Source: Bremerella sp. P1 (GTDB lineage Bacteria > Planctomycetota > Planctomycetia > Pirellulales > Pirellulaceae). Taken from it: a stretch of 64,000 nt of DNA. The stretch is taken from positions 4,365,814-4,429,813 of the forward strand of contig NZ_CP118164.1 in the NCBI RefSeq assembly GCF_028748185.1, in the 5' to 3' direction. Positions 9,426 to 20,200 of this stretch are shown here, piece by piece (position 1 is the first letter of the stretch; every line of letters begins with the position of its first letter). A program made the position numbers and the translations under genes. Under the pieces are notes generated by a model. It saw only the letters and a program-made list of their open reading frames with translations. It was not told where the DNA came from and did no database searches.

Positions 9426-10811
9426 ATGGCAGAGAATCTCGACGGCCAGCAGCCTGCCCCATCGCCGGAAGCGGCTCCCTCCGAAGGAAAGCCAGCGGAA
9501 CATGTTCCCTTTACGGTAACTGCAGACAAGGTACGTAAATTCCCGACGACTTCCGGCGTCTATATCTTCAAAGACGACAAAGGGCGGGTGATCTACGTGG
9601 GCAAGGCCAAGAACCTGCGTTCAAGGGCAAGCAGTTACTTCCTGGCCGAAGCGGCCGTTGATCAGCGGACCGGCTACTGGGTCAACGAAATCGCCGATGC
9701 TGACTATCTGGAGACCGAAAGCGAAGTCGACGCACTGCTCGCCGAATCGCGGCTGATCAAAGATGTCCAGCCGAAGTACAACAAAGAGCAAAAAGACGAC
9801 AAAACGTTTCCCTACCTGATGATCACCCAGCGGGAAGACTTCCCCCGCGTCGAGTTTACCCGCGAACCCAAAGATAAAAACGCCAAGCTGTACGGACCCT
9901 TTGCCAGTGCCGGGGCCCTGCGGGGAGCGATTCAGGTCCTGCAGCGGATTTTCAAGTTCCGCACTTGCGATCTCGACATCGACGAGACCGACGAACGCTG
10001 GAAATGGTTTCGCCCGTGTCTCTTGGCCAGCATCGATCAGTGCACGGCTCCCTGCAATCTTCGGATCAGCAAGGAAGAGTACCGCAAAGATATCCGCCGC
10101 TTGCAAATGTTTTTGGAGGGGAACCGCACGCGTCTGGTGAAGCAACTGCAAGACGAAATGCAGGAAGCTTCCAAGAACCTGGAGTTCGAGAAGGCCGCCA
10201 AGCTGCGCGACGAGATCACCATGCTCGAGCGTCTCGATGAGCGTGGCGAGTTGGAAACGCACGCCCAGCCGGAAGTCTTTTACGTCGATCCGAAGAAGGG
10301 ACTGGCAGGCCTCCGCAAAGTGTTGGGACTGTCGGAAACTCCGCGGACGATCGAAGGGGTCGATATCGCCCACCTCGGCGGAAGTGACACGGTGGCTAGT
10401 CTCGTTCAGTTCCTCGACGGGTTACCGTTCAAGCCTGGCTACCGTCGGTTTAAGATTCGCGGCGTCGATGGCGTGGACGACTTCCGTAGTATCCACGAGG
10501 TCGTAGCCCGCCGCTTCAAACGGTTGAGCGACACGTCCGAAGTCTTCCCTGATATTCTGCTGATCGACGGCGGTAAGGGGCAACTCAACGCGGCGATGGC
10601 CGCTTTCCGCGATCTGAAGATCGAACCGCCGACGGTGATCTCACTGGCCAAACGGGAAGAAGAAGTTTACCGGCCCGGCCAAAGCGAACCGATCCGGCTC
10701 AGTCGTCACTCATTTGCTTTGCGACTGCTGCAATACGTTCGCGACGAGTCCCACCGTTTCGCGCAGCACTATCACCACTTGCTACGAGAAAAAAGAACGT
10801 TCGACCGGTAA
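9426..10811 (+). CDS. uvrC: UvrC-type excinuclease subunit lacking the C-terminal HhH domain
   Basis: Nucleotide-excision repair nuclease that makes both incisions around a lesion with UvrA and UvrB. The N-terminal GIY-YIG nuclease (about residues 35-120, TSGVYIFKDDKGRVIYVGKA) and the UvrB-binding UVR helices (about 225-260, LEFEKAAKLRDEITMLE) are present. So is the RNase H-like second nuclease, with aspartates in GVDIAHLGG and LLIDGGKGQL and the histidine in RDESHRFAQHYH. The protein ends at 461 residues right after that domain, whereas typical UvrC (about 600) continues with helix-hairpin-helix motifs. The frame closes cleanly, so this looks like a natural short form. Confidence 0.92.
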   Translation: MAENLDGQQPAPSPEAAPSEGKPAEHVPFTVTADKVRKFPTTSGVYIFKDDKGRVIYVGKAKNLRSRASSYFLAEAAVDQRTGYWVNEIADADYLETESEVDALLAESRLIKDVQPKYNKEQKDDKTFPYLMITQREDFPRVEFTREPKDKNAKLYGPFASAGALRGAIQVLQRIFKFRTCDLDIDETDERWKWFRPCLLASIDQCTAPCNLRISKEEYRKDIRRLQMFLEGNRTRLVKQLQDEMQEASKNLEFEKAAKLRDEITMLERLDERGELETHAQPEVFYVDPKKGLAGLRKVLGLSETPRTIEGVDIAHLGGSDTVASLVQFLDGLPFKPGYRRFKIRGVDGVDDFRSIHEVVARRFKRLSDTSEVFPDILLIDGGKGQLNAAMAAFRDLKIEPPTVISLAKREEEVYRPGQSEPIRLSRHSFALRLLQYVRDESHRFAQHYHHLLREKRTFDR

Positions 10812-10817
10812 AATATC

Positions 10818-10908
10818 TGTCCCCTCGCCCCTTTGGGGAGAGGGTTAGGGTGAGGGACGAACTTGGTACCTGCTTTCCAACCCTCACCCTTGCAAGGGAG
10901 AGGGGACA
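10818..10908. repeat. long imperfect palindrome (REP/BIME-like)
   Basis: TGTCCCCTC at 10818-10826 pairs with GAGGGGACA at 10900-10908. Inside it, AGGGTGAGGG pairs with CCCTCACCCT. The whole 91-base block could fold into one long stem. The G/C-rich TTAGGGTGAGGG core resembles dispersed extragenic repeats known from many bacterial genomes. It sits between uvrC and the WYL gene and may end uvrC transcripts. Confidence 0.65.
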
Positions 10909-10989
10909 GGAATGCAACAATAGCATCGTGCGGAGCGGTTGGTTACACTTGGACTTCCGCGTCACCCACCCGGCATGGAGGCAACTACG

Positions 10990-12012
10990 ATGGCACGCAA
11001 CGAACAACTGATTCGGCAGCACAAGATCTTGCAGATTCTCGAGCGTTATCGCTACGGTTGCCTGCTGGAAGAGATCCGCGACGCGTTGGTCGATGAACTC
11101 GGCTTGTCTTCGCTGCACACACGTACCGTTCGCCGCGATATCGAATCGCTGCAAGCGGCTGGTCTCGATATCGACGTGCACGACTCAGGACGTGGGCGCG
11201 TCTGGAAGCTGGGCGCCAGTGGCCGGGGGATGCATAAGATTACCGCGACGGCGACCGAACTGATTGCGCTTTCCCTCGGACGCGACCTGCTCTTGCCGCT
11301 ATCGGGCACGCCGTTCTGGGTGGGGGTCGAGTCGTTCTGGACGAAGATTCAAGAGCAGCTGCCTGAAGGAACGTGGGAGCATTACCGTAAGTATCGTCAG
11401 GTGCTGTACGTAACAGGGCTGGCATCGAAGAACTATTCGGCCCAGGAAGGAACGCTCAAGAATCTGAATCGGGCCATTCATCAGCATCGAATTGTTGAGG
11501 TTGCCTATCAAAAGCCGGGCCAGCCTTCGCCTAGCCAGCGGCGGCTCGAACCGTACGGCATTGTGTTCCACCAGGGCAGTATTTACATCGTAGCGGCGGC
11601 CAGCGAACTGCCGGAAGACGATCCGAATCGCATCCGACACTGGAAGCTCGATCGCTTCAAGAAAGCGGAAGTCACCGACGACTACTTCAAGGTGCCCAAA
11701 GACTTTGACCTGGAAGAGCATCTGGGCGGATCGATCGGGATCTTCGCGGCTCACAAGCCGATGGATTTCAAGATCAAGATCACCGCGGCGGCGGCCAACT
11801 GGGTGGTCGAAGATCCGTGGCATGCCGAGCAAAAAGTCGAGCAGCACAAAGATGGCAGTATTACGCTGACCGTCAAAGCGGCGCACGAGCTGGAGATCAT
11901 TCCTCGCGTGTTGGCTCTGGGGCCAGAAGCCGAGGTGTTGTCACCTAAGTCGACCCGTGAAGCGATCAAGGCACGCGTCGAAAAGATGGCCGAGGTCTAC
12001 GCAAAACGCTGA
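10990..12012 (+). CDS. WYL-domain transcriptional regulator
   Basis: An N-terminal winged HTH (about residues 1-75, with RTVRRDIESLQAAG as the recognition region) is followed by a WYL domain at about 155-230 and a C-terminal WCX-like extension. WYL regulators bind nucleic acid or other ligands through the WYL domain and often control DNA-damage or defence genes. I chose the ATG at 10990 because GGAGG lies eight bases upstream; the longer frame from 10939 reads into repeat DNA. It faces the AddAB/YhaN operon convergently, with its stop about 16 bases inside the 3' end of the cyclotransferase-like gene. Confidence 0.88.
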   Translation: MARNEQLIRQHKILQILERYRYGCLLEEIRDALVDELGLSSLHTRTVRRDIESLQAAGLDIDVHDSGRGRVWKLGASGRGMHKITATATELIALSLGRDLLLPLSGTPFWVGVESFWTKIQEQLPEGTWEHYRKYRQVLYVTGLASKNYSAQEGTLKNLNRAIHQHRIVEVAYQKPGQPSPSQRRLEPYGIVFHQGSIYIVAAASELPEDDPNRIRHWKLDRFKKAEVTDDYFKVPKDFDLEEHLGGSIGIFAAHKPMDFKIKITAAAANWVVEDPWHAEQKVEQHKDGSITLTVKAAHELEIIPRVLALGPEAEVLSPKSTREAIKARVEKMAEVYAKR

Positions 12013-12410
12013 GTGTTGCCGGTCCAGTGAACCATGCCTTGCGCATCGGCAGGGACTGCGGCATAGGTCGGCAAGATCGGTTTATTGAAGACGTAGGTCG
12101 TCGCCGTGATCGGCTGGCCATCCAACGTTTCGCACTCGACCACTTCCCGCGTGTACAGGGTTGGATAGCCTTCGACGTCGTCGAGCACGCTGAGTAGACG
12201 CTCTTCCTGCTTGGCTTTGAAGAGCCAAATCTCACCCACGACGCGAGTCTCTCCTTCCAGCTTCAGCCCGGGGTAGTCCGCAATTTGCCAAAGCGAGCCG
12301 GGTGTTGATCCACGCAGCACGGCCACCGGTCGGCAGGGCCAGCAGCGTTCGCGGACCTCGCCCCGTTTCAGCGTTCCGTAGGCAAAAAAGGCAACCAGTT
12401 CGTCAGACAT
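11997..12410 (-). CDS. gamma-glutamylcyclotransferase-like (AIG2/GGCT) protein
   Basis: The start FFAYGTLKRGE is the signature of the GGCT/AIG2-like fold, and a catalytic-type glutamate follows in LDDVEGYP. These enzymes release 5-oxoproline from gamma-glutamyl amines or peptides, though many bacterial members are uncharacterised. I place the start at the ATG at 12410, directly after the YhaN-like stop, rather than at an upstream start inside that gene. It closes the five-gene repair operon; whether it has a repair-linked role is unknown. Confidence 0.8.
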   Translation of the reverse strand: MSDELVAFFAYGTLKRGEVRERCWPCRPVAVLRGSTPGSLWQIADYPGLKLEGETRVVGEIWLFKAKQEERLLSVLDDVEGYPTLYTREVVECETLDGQPITATTYVFNKPILPTYAAVPADAQGMVHWTGNTQRFA

Positions 12411-12411
12411 T

Positions 12412-15400
12412 TTAAAACAAGCTTGGTGTGGAGGACTTCTCAGGCGTCTTCTTACGCTTGGGCTTCGCCTTGGTTGGTGTCGCTTCGACCGGCTGGCCGT
12501 CAATTCGCGTCACCTGAATCGACTCACTGAGTGATTGTACTTTGTCGACCAGCGGCTGATGGCACGTCAGCATGATAATCTGAATCTGCGGATCGAAATC
12601 CATGAGGACCTTGAGCGTCGCAATTTGGCGCGCATCGTCGAAGTTGACCAGGATGTCATCCATTAGCACGGGCATTGGCTCGGCACGTTCGCAATAGTGC
12701 CGAATGTACGCCAGGCGAATCGCCAGGTAAAGCTGCTCGCGTGTGCCGGTGCTTAGCTCCGAAGGCTTGCGGCGAAGTTCGTTCGGCCCGCTCAGGATGA
12801 GGCCCCCTTCGTGATCGGGGTCGTGCTCGACCTTGGTATATCTTCCCTCCGTCATTTGCTCGATCAACTCACTGATGATCGAAAGGAGTTGCCCCGAGTT
12901 CTCTTCGCGAAATGCCTGCATGGCCCGGCCGAGCATTTCCTTCGCTATCAATAGCGGCCCCAGTCGGTCCAGGCAGTCAGAAAGCTCTGCTTGCAGGGCT
13001 TCGATCTTTCCTTGAGCCATGACGGCATGGCTGGTTTGATCGACATCACGAAGTTGATGGCCCAACTCGCCCAGTTGCCGGAGTACCTGTTCTTGAAGTT
13101 GTTTCGCTTCGGCATGCTCGCTGGTCGCCGAGGCCAAGTCCTGATTGAGGCTATCGACATCCAATGCCTCTAGAGCCTGTTGGAATGGCTCAGGCGGTTC
13201 CGACTCGCGAACGAGCGCCAACTGGGTTTCGATCTCGGCCAGCTCTCTTTCAAGGGCTTGTTTCTCGCGGACGATTTGCGAAACGACTTCCAACTGCTCA
13301 TCCGTTTCGGCATCGATTTGAGATCGCCATTGAGACAAACGCCCTTGAACTTCGGCCAGTTCCTTCTGGCTGCTCTCGAGAGACTCGGATCGGACTTGGC
13401 GTTTGATTTCCAGCTCTTTGCGACGTTCTCGCTGGTTTTCCGCTTCCGTAAGAATCGTTCCCAATCGCTGGGCGGCATTTTCCGGCGTCATATCGGCTAG
13501 CGGTTCGCCGGTTGCTACCACGACGGCTTCGACCTGGCCGGCGAATTGTTGCAGGCCGTTTTCCATGTCCCCGATCCGCTGCTGCAGCCCATCCGCACTG
13601 ACCAGCTTGGCCTGCACTTTTTCGACGGCTTGAATCAGATCGGCAGCCGTCTCCAGGTCGACACCGCCAATCGTGTCAAAGACCGACAGGATCTCCGCAG
13701 CTTCCGCTTGGATTGCCGAAAGCTGCTGCTGCCGCTTTTCGTTCTGACTGAACGCACTCTTGCGGTTGTCGCGGTTGAGTTGCCGCCGATTTTCCAACTG
13801 ATCGCGACGCTGTTGATCTGATTGAACACGCTTGAGAAACGACTCAAGCCAAGCGGTTGCTTCTTCGGCGGCAATATCGCTCGCTACCAAATCGTGCTCA
13901 CGCAAGAGTCCAGTCGTCGCCTCGATGCGGCGATCGAGTTCGGTGATCTCTTGTTCGGTTTGCGAGATCTCCGACTGGGTTTCGACGAGGGCCAGGTAGG
14001 TAGCTCGCCAGGGCAGCATCTCTTGCGGAGACTTCGGAGTGAGCTCGACTGGCTGCCACTCGTCGGTCCAGGCTTGCCATGTTTCCTGACGGCTGGTCAT
14101 GAGTTGCGCCAAATGCTTTTCGCGATCTGACAGACGCTGTTCGAGCGTGCGGATTGTCCCCTGCATGGCCTGTTGATCGGCCAGCATTTGGGCATGACGG
14201 TACCTTTCGTCCGCCAGGTTGTCGGTTTGCTCTAACTGTTGGTCGAGTGTTTCTGCGTGCGACTTGTTCTGCTCCGCAGGCAACGCGTCCTCTTGGCCCA
14301 GCAATTGAGAACGCAGCGACTGCCACGTCTGGTTACGCTCCTTACGGGCCGAATGCAGTTCCTCTTCCGAGACCAGTTGGGCACTCTGTTCGAGACGGCG
14401 CAACTCATCGTTCTTGGTTCCCAGTTCGTCAGACGTCTCGCGAACGGAAGATTCAGCGGCACGTATCTGTTCGGCTAGCGATTGAAGCTCGGAATCGAAC
14501 CGATGAATCGTTGGCTCCATCGGCAATGCCAGGGGCGCGGTGAAGTCGAGCTTGCGGCCAGCGATGGCGTCAATCGGGAGACGACGCTGCTCGAGATCGG
14601 CGGTTAACTTGCGAACGTGAACTGCCATGTCCGCGCGACGAGCAATCGACTGACGTAGTGGATCGATGTTGGCATGCAGGCGCTCGATCAACTCCGCCGG
14701 ATGCTGCGGAATCTCGGCCAGGGTCGCTTCGATCTCTTGGATGTCGCGATCCAGGCGTTCGACCTCAGGCGTATGCGATTCAATTTCGGTCGTTAACTTC
14801 TGAAACGTCTTGGTTAATTGCTGGATCTTGTTCCGCTGCGTGAGCGTCAATTCAAACTTGGCGATCTGATCGAGCTGGAGCTTCGGATCAATCCGAAGCA
14901 AAATGGACTCGGCCTCGTCGAGGTCGCGCTGCCGATCCTGCGTACGCAGGGGAATGTCGCGGCGATACCCTTGGACCTCTTTGATTCCGAACAACAGAGA
15001 CCGGATTGCTTCGCCTGATTCGATAACTCGCGCATTGAACTCAATCGCCGCAATCTCCTGCTCGAGCTGTTTCAGGTCGAGCGTCAGGTTTTCGACTTCA
15101 CTGGTAAGCTTGGCTGCTTGTCGTCGTGTTTGCGATAGCTCTTCCAGAGCATCGGCCGGAAACGACTGGGGTGCTTCCAGTTTCGCCAATTGCTGCTGCT
15201 TGGCCTGTCGCTTGATCCACAGCGGATGGGCTTTGCGGAGACGTTCCAGGTGCTGCTGCTTGCGGTAGACCTTGTCCAGCGTCGAGCTAAGGCGAGTCAG
15301 TTCTTCCTCGCAGCGGCGGGCCTCGGTCAGCCACTCTTCATACTCGGCAGGGCGAAGGGATGACTGCTTAAGCTCGGTTTTCAGAGCTTTGATGTCCGAC

Positions 15401-15957
15401 AGAATCGAATTGATCTTTTGCTTCTGACCACGACTTTTGAAAAGACTCTCGGTCTCTTCGTCGATGCTCTTGAGCAGTTCCTTGTAGTCGTGCAGTCGGC
15501 CCAGACCGCCGCCGAACAGGGCTTCATCCAGGTTGGCTTCTTTCAGGCTCTCTTCGCCGGTCGCAAGTTCCTTGAGAGAGAACCCAAACACATGTTCGTA
15601 CAGACGCTGGTCGGCTCCGCTGATGAGTTGCTTCCAACGATCTTCGTCGATCTCTTCGTCTTGATACGTGCCCGATAGCGTGTTCTTGTTGCCTTGGCGG
15701 CGAACGATTTGGAGATCTTCGCCGTCGGCCATGGTTAGCTGGGCGGTGGCCTTCATCTTCTTTTTCGTCGAATCGGGCGCAAACGGGTTGCTCTTGGCGT
15801 GCAAGAACCCGAACAGCAGTTCGCGTACTGCTTGCAGTAGCGTCGACTTGCCTGCCTCGTTTCGGCCATAGACAACTTGCAGGCTATGGGTCTGAAACGC
15901 GAAGCCTTGCTCGACGTGAATGCCGTAGTTTTCCAGTTCCAGGTGACGTAATTTCAT
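12412..15957 (-). CDS. YhaN-like SMC/Rad50-type AAA ATPase
   Basis: A protein of 1,181 residues with a split ABC-type ATPase at its ends. Walker A is YGRNEAGKST near residue 35. The C-terminal part has the signature-like LSTGTREQLYLAIRLAY and Walker B VLMDDILVNFDD. Between them lie some 900 residues rich in E, Q, L and R heptads, that is, long coiled coils. With the preceding nuclease gene it forms an SbcCD/Rad50-Mre11-like pair (YhaN-YhaO in Bacillus nomenclature) for DNA-end processing. The start at 15957 gives MKLRHLELENYG, the family opening, and overlaps the upstream stop as ATGA. Confidence 0.9.
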   Translation of the reverse strand: MKLRHLELENYGIHVEQGFAFQTHSLQVVYGRNEAGKSTLLQAVRELLFGFLHAKSNPFAPDSTKKKMKATAQLTMADGEDLQIVRRQGNKNTLSGTYQDEEIDEDRWKQLISGADQRLYEHVFGFSLKELATGEESLKEANLDEALFGGGLGRLHDYKELLKSIDEETESLFKSRGQKQKINSILSDIKALKTELKQSSLRPAEYEEWLTEARRCEEELTRLSSTLDKVYRKQQHLERLRKAHPLWIKRQAKQQQLAKLEAPQSFPADALEELSQTRRQAAKLTSEVENLTLDLKQLEQEIAAIEFNARVIESGEAIRSLLFGIKEVQGYRRDIPLRTQDRQRDLDEAESILLRIDPKLQLDQIAKFELTLTQRNKIQQLTKTFQKLTTEIESHTPEVERLDRDIQEIEATLAEIPQHPAELIERLHANIDPLRQSIARRADMAVHVRKLTADLEQRRLPIDAIAGRKLDFTAPLALPMEPTIHRFDSELQSLAEQIRAAESSVRETSDELGTKNDELRRLEQSAQLVSEEELHSARKERNQTWQSLRSQLLGQEDALPAEQNKSHAETLDQQLEQTDNLADERYRHAQMLADQQAMQGTIRTLEQRLSDREKHLAQLMTSRQETWQAWTDEWQPVELTPKSPQEMLPWRATYLALVETQSEISQTEQEITELDRRIEATTGLLREHDLVASDIAAEEATAWLESFLKRVQSDQQRRDQLENRRQLNRDNRKSAFSQNEKRQQQLSAIQAEAAEILSVFDTIGGVDLETAADLIQAVEKVQAKLVSADGLQQRIGDMENGLQQFAGQVEAVVVATGEPLADMTPENAAQRLGTILTEAENQRERRKELEIKRQVRSESLESSQKELAEVQGRLSQWRSQIDAETDEQLEVVSQIVREKQALERELAEIETQLALVRESEPPEPFQQALEALDVDSLNQDLASATSEHAEAKQLQEQVLRQLGELGHQLRDVDQTSHAVMAQGKIEALQAELSDCLDRLGPLLIAKEMLGRAMQAFREENSGQLLSIISELIEQMTEGRYTKVEHDPDHEGGLILSGPNELRRKPSELSTGTREQLYLAIRLAYIRHYCERAEPMPVLMDDILVNFDDARQIATLKVLMDFDPQIQIIMLTCHQPLVDKVQSLSESIQVTRIDGQPVEATPTKAKPKRKKTPEKSSTPSLF

Positions 15958-17213
15958 TCGCTTGCGGCCCCTAATCGACTGCGGAGAAGCTGCTCGGCTG
16001 CGGTGATCCACTGAGGCAGACGCTCGTCCAAGGTTCCTTCGTCGCTCAAGGCGATGTGCTGAGCACTCACTTTGTCGAGCACCGGTTTGACGAGTTCTTC
16101 CAGCTGCTTCGTCGCTTCCTTGTCCTCTTGAACCTGGTCGAACTGCTGGGCGATCGATCCCCAAAGATCGTGCGTATCTTGAAGCGAAGCCTGGGACTCC
16201 GGCTGCGTTTCGAAGCGGATCTTTTCGATCCAGATCTCGTCGTCAATGGCTTCGGCGGCGTTGTGAATTTCGCCCAGCACTTCGCCCCGCTTGATCAGAT
16301 CGGACAGCTGCTCATGAACTCTCGTTGCCCCGCAGAAGGTCAGACGAAAGGCCGACCCGAGTCCCTGGTGCTGGTCGTGGCCTGCTTGAATCGCGGAGCC
16401 TGCTTTGGCCAAAACACCTTCCAGCGAGGTTTCCTGCGAGACGTCAAGAACCAGTTCCTGCCAACGCAGGGAATCGGTCGGATGAAAGGTAACCTCCTTG
16501 AGCGACTCCCCTTCCACTTCGGCAATCAGGCATCCTTTGGCACCCGGTTCGCGAATGTGACGCCCTTGAGGATTGCCGCTGTAAGCGACGTACGGCTCGG
16601 TGGAAAGAGGTTCTGTATTTCGCAGATGAATGTGCCCCAAGGCCCAGTAGTCGTAACCACGGCTGCGGAGTGTTTCGATGGTCGTGGGAGCGTACGTATC
16701 GTGATGTTCGTTACCGGTCAGGCTGGTGTGAAGCATGGCGACATTGAACATCCCGTTGACGCGCTGCGGATACTTTGCGGCGAGGTCGATCATCACTTCG
16801 CGGTCGGCAAAGCCTTGGCCGTGAATCGCGATACCGATGTCTTCCAGGGCAATCGTCGTTGGGTTGTCATGAGGAAGTTCGATCACGTTCTCGGGCCAGC
16901 GAATCTTGCGTTGAATCTGGCTGACGGCATCATGGTTGCCGCGAATGTAATAGACCCCAATATCTGCATCGGCCAAGCGGCGGAATTGACCGGCAACCCA
17001 CTGGCCGGAATGCATGTCCTTCCAATCGCCGTCGAACAGGTCACCTGCGATCAAGATGAACGCCACCTGCTGTTCGATTGCTAAGTCGACGATACGCTCA
17101 AGCGCCGTACGGGTCGCACGCTGGACGCGGCGCATCATCGCTTCGTCGCGCACGGCGAGGCCTCGCAGTGGGCTGTCGATATGAAGATCGGCAGTGTGAA
17201 TGAATTTCGTCAT
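15954..17213 (-). CDS. SbcD/YhaO-like DNA repair exonuclease (metallophosphoesterase)
   Basis: Calcineurin-like phosphoesterase of the Mre11/SbcD group. Motifs are FIHTADLHIDSP (metal ligands D, H), AGDLFDGD, RGNHDAVS, the LHT-containing histidine region and ALGHIHLR. A C-terminal part of about 150 residues probably binds the YhaN-like ATPase. The start at 17213 (MTKFIHTADLH) overlaps the addA stop as ATGA; the longer frame up to 17549 only repeats the antisense of addA. Confidence 0.92.
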   Translation of the reverse strand: MTKFIHTADLHIDSPLRGLAVRDEAMMRRVQRATRTALERIVDLAIEQQVAFILIAGDLFDGDWKDMHSGQWVAGQFRRLADADIGVYYIRGNHDAVSQIQRKIRWPENVIELPHDNPTTIALEDIGIAIHGQGFADREVMIDLAAKYPQRVNGMFNVAMLHTSLTGNEHHDTYAPTTIETLRSRGYDYWALGHIHLRNTEPLSTEPYVAYSGNPQGRHIREPGAKGCLIAEVEGESLKEVTFHPTDSLRWQELVLDVSQETSLEGVLAKAGSAIQAGHDQHQGLGSAFRLTFCGATRVHEQLSDLIKRGEVLGEIHNAAEAIDDEIWIEKIRFETQPESQASLQDTHDLWGSIAQQFDQVQEDKEATKQLEELVKPVLDKVSAQHIALSDEGTLDERLPQWITAAEQLLRSRLGAASE

Positions 17214-20200
17214 GAAGTACTTTTTTCCTGCCATGTGATGATCTTCGGTCCGTGCACGAAGAACAGCGTGCCTCGGATGGCTGAGCTGGGGAGCTTGAAG
17301 ATCTGGGCGACTGCCTGGCGATAGGCGTTGACCTGAGGGCGATAGTGGTCGACTTTTTCCTTCAAGGCAGACTCGTCCTCGAAGGAATCGGTTTTGAAAT
17401 CGATCACGTCGGCGGCAACCACCTGGCCGCCACGTTGTACCAAGACGAGCCGGTCGATGGACCCACGCAAGACCGAACCTTGGTGCGTGATCGCGAAGGG
17501 GAACTCGCGATGCACACTTAATACGTCCTTGGCGTTTGCCCCGGACCACCAGGCCTTGGCGAGGTACTGTTGGTTACTGAGAAGCTCGCCCGCTGGGCCA
17601 GATTTCAGGATCGATTCAAAGTGACTGAAGGCTCCGTCGTAGGCAAACTCGCCGTACTGGGCCCGTGCCGAAGCGATCATCTGCTCTCGATCAGCGGTAA
17701 ACGTTTCAATCCAGCCGACTGACTCCATCCAGTGATGCATGGCCGAACCGTACTGCATTCCGGCAGTCACCACCTGTTGCTTGAGCAAGTCCTTGACGCG
17801 TCGCATACGCCCGCCTTCGAGAGACGATGGGGCAACGAACTCGCCCAGCGCACCTTGTGGCGTTGGTTTGAGCTGAATGGGAAGTCGCTCCTCGGCCGCT
17901 GCCTGAGTCGATTCGGTTTCATCCGCCTTCATTTCGAGCGACTCGTACCAGGTAGAATCGCCTTTTTCATAAAGCAGCTGATTTTCTTCGGGGAAGGGAA
18001 TCTCAGTGAGGCCGTTGAGGATGATGCCTGAGAATGACTTGGATGGGCCATCGCCGCCGGACTTGGGTTTCGGACGCGGCTTGATGACCATGTGCAGAGC
18101 ATGCACGGCGCGGGTCAATGCGACGTACAGCACACATAGCGATTCGACGACGTTCTTTTGCTGCGTTTCCTCGAAGATCGTTTGAACCGCGTCAGGCAGC
18201 ATCGGTTGAAGCGACTCGGATACGTAATGGGTTACGCCACTGATCGGTCCGATCTGATCGTCACGCCGCAGCACGAAACTGTCGGTTTGCGGTGGGATTC
18301 GGTTGTCCAGCTCAGGCAGGAAGACCGCATCGAATTCCAAGCCTTTGGACTGATGGATGTTCATCACGCGGACTGCCGCACTCGACGAATCACCCACACG
18401 CTGCGATTGAATGAAGCGGACAAAGTCCTGGCTGCGGAGCGTAGCTTTCGATTGGTAAGCGAACGCCAGACGTTCCAGCTGTTCCAGACGCCGCTGTTCC
18501 CGCGGGGTGCACTCAGGATGAAGGTGCTTGGCCCAGCGGCTGATGGCTGCGCCGTATCCATCGACCAGCAGTTCGCGTCGCAGACCATTGGCGACCTCTT
18601 CCCACTGCGAATTGCTTTGGACTGCCGATCCCAGTAATTCGACCAACGGCGACTGAACCACATGGAAGCGAGCTGCCGTGTTGCCGGGGTGATCGATCCA
18701 CTCCAGAAGCGACAGCATGAGCTGCACGGCGGCCGAATCAGTAAGCGGGTTACCCCCTTCTTCACTGGCCATCACATCCAGCTCGCGAAGCAGGTAGATC
18801 ATCGACGCGATTGTCGCATTGCGTCGAACGAGAACGCCGATCGAGATGTGCGGCGCTTGGCGATGAAGTTCTGCTACCCGATTGGCGGTTAAAGCGATGA
18901 CCTGATCGTCCGATGGCTTCCCTTCGATGTCCATCGGGGCTGACTCGAGCGTCACATGCCCTGGTAATTCTTCGCGGGCCGTCTCGTGGGGGTGGAAGAA
19001 GTTGAGCCAGTGATCAATACCACTGCGCATCTTCCCAGCAGCCGGGAAATTACGAAGCTTGCCGAAGATACGATTCACCGTCTCCATGATCAAAGGGGAC
19101 GAGCGGTAGCTCTTGTCCATGTCCTCGGGATTGATCCCAGGCAGCGTCTTTTGAACGGCATCGAAGATTTCAGCGACACCTCCACGCCAGGCGTAGATGG
19201 CCTGCTTCATGTCCCCCACGCACAGGATCGAGCGGTCCTTCGGCTGGGTGGCGATCTTCTGGGCGACCGGCCGAATCACGTCCCATTGCACCGGCGAGGT
19301 GTCCTGGAACTCGTCGAGCAAGAGATGCTCGATCTTTCGGTCGAGCCGAAACTGGTTTTGAATGTCGGAGCTGTTCTCCAACGCGTCACTCAACCGGCGC
19401 GTCACGTCTTCAAAGCGGTATCCACGGTGTTGCCACTTGAGACGTTCGTAGTGAGTATGAAAACGATCCAGTAGTTGGTAGGCACCGCGATTCTGATCGA
19501 TCGTACGTCCGATCAGAATGCTCTGCACATAACGCACTAGCGTTTGATACACGCGGACGACGTCGTCAGGAATTGGCTTGCGGCTGTAGGTGTCTTCGCC
19601 TGCGATGATCTTGGGCGGTAGGCCAGTGTCGAGGAACTTGGGCCACAACTGATCGCGAAACCGCTGGACATCGGCCACCATGGCCTTCTTCAGCGCCTTT
19701 TGATCCGCCGGGTAGCTGTCGAGAAACTCGATGGCATCCTCTACTTCCTTTTCCTTTGGAGCGGCAGCCATCGAAAGAACTTGCCACGAGTTCTCGTCTG
19801 ACTCGAGGTAGACGCCGTACAGGTCGTTGACCACGCTCATGACCAGTCGTGAAACGCTACGCTCGGAACTTCCTTTGCTCAGCAGGTGCAAAAGTTGGAT
19901 GACTTCGTTCGTTTCCGGGTGGGCGAGAACTCGGTTCACGGCATCCATCCGCAGACGCTGGTCGTCGACATCATCGATGATCGTCCAGTCTGGCGGCAGA
20001 CCTAGTTCAAAACTGAAGCATTGCGCGAGCCGGATGAAATGGCTGTCGAGCGTTTTGACCTGCAGGCGATGCATCTGTTGCGGAATCTTCTGCAGCGTTC
20101 GCAGGCAGTCTTCTTTGGTGAGTGGATCGCCTTCGAGCGAACCATTGAGTTCGTCCAGCTTGTCAGGATCGATCGCGGCCACAGCTAAACGCATCATGAT

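Noticed and set aside
10699-11181. Minus-strand frame of 160 codons with SLTLTLSPKGRGD
   Set aside because: It translates the palindromic repeat at 10818-10908 and the antisense of uvrC and the WYL gene.
16056-17084. Plus-strand open frame of 342 codons
   Set aside because: Antisense of the SbcD/YhaO-like nuclease, which has all catalytic motifs.
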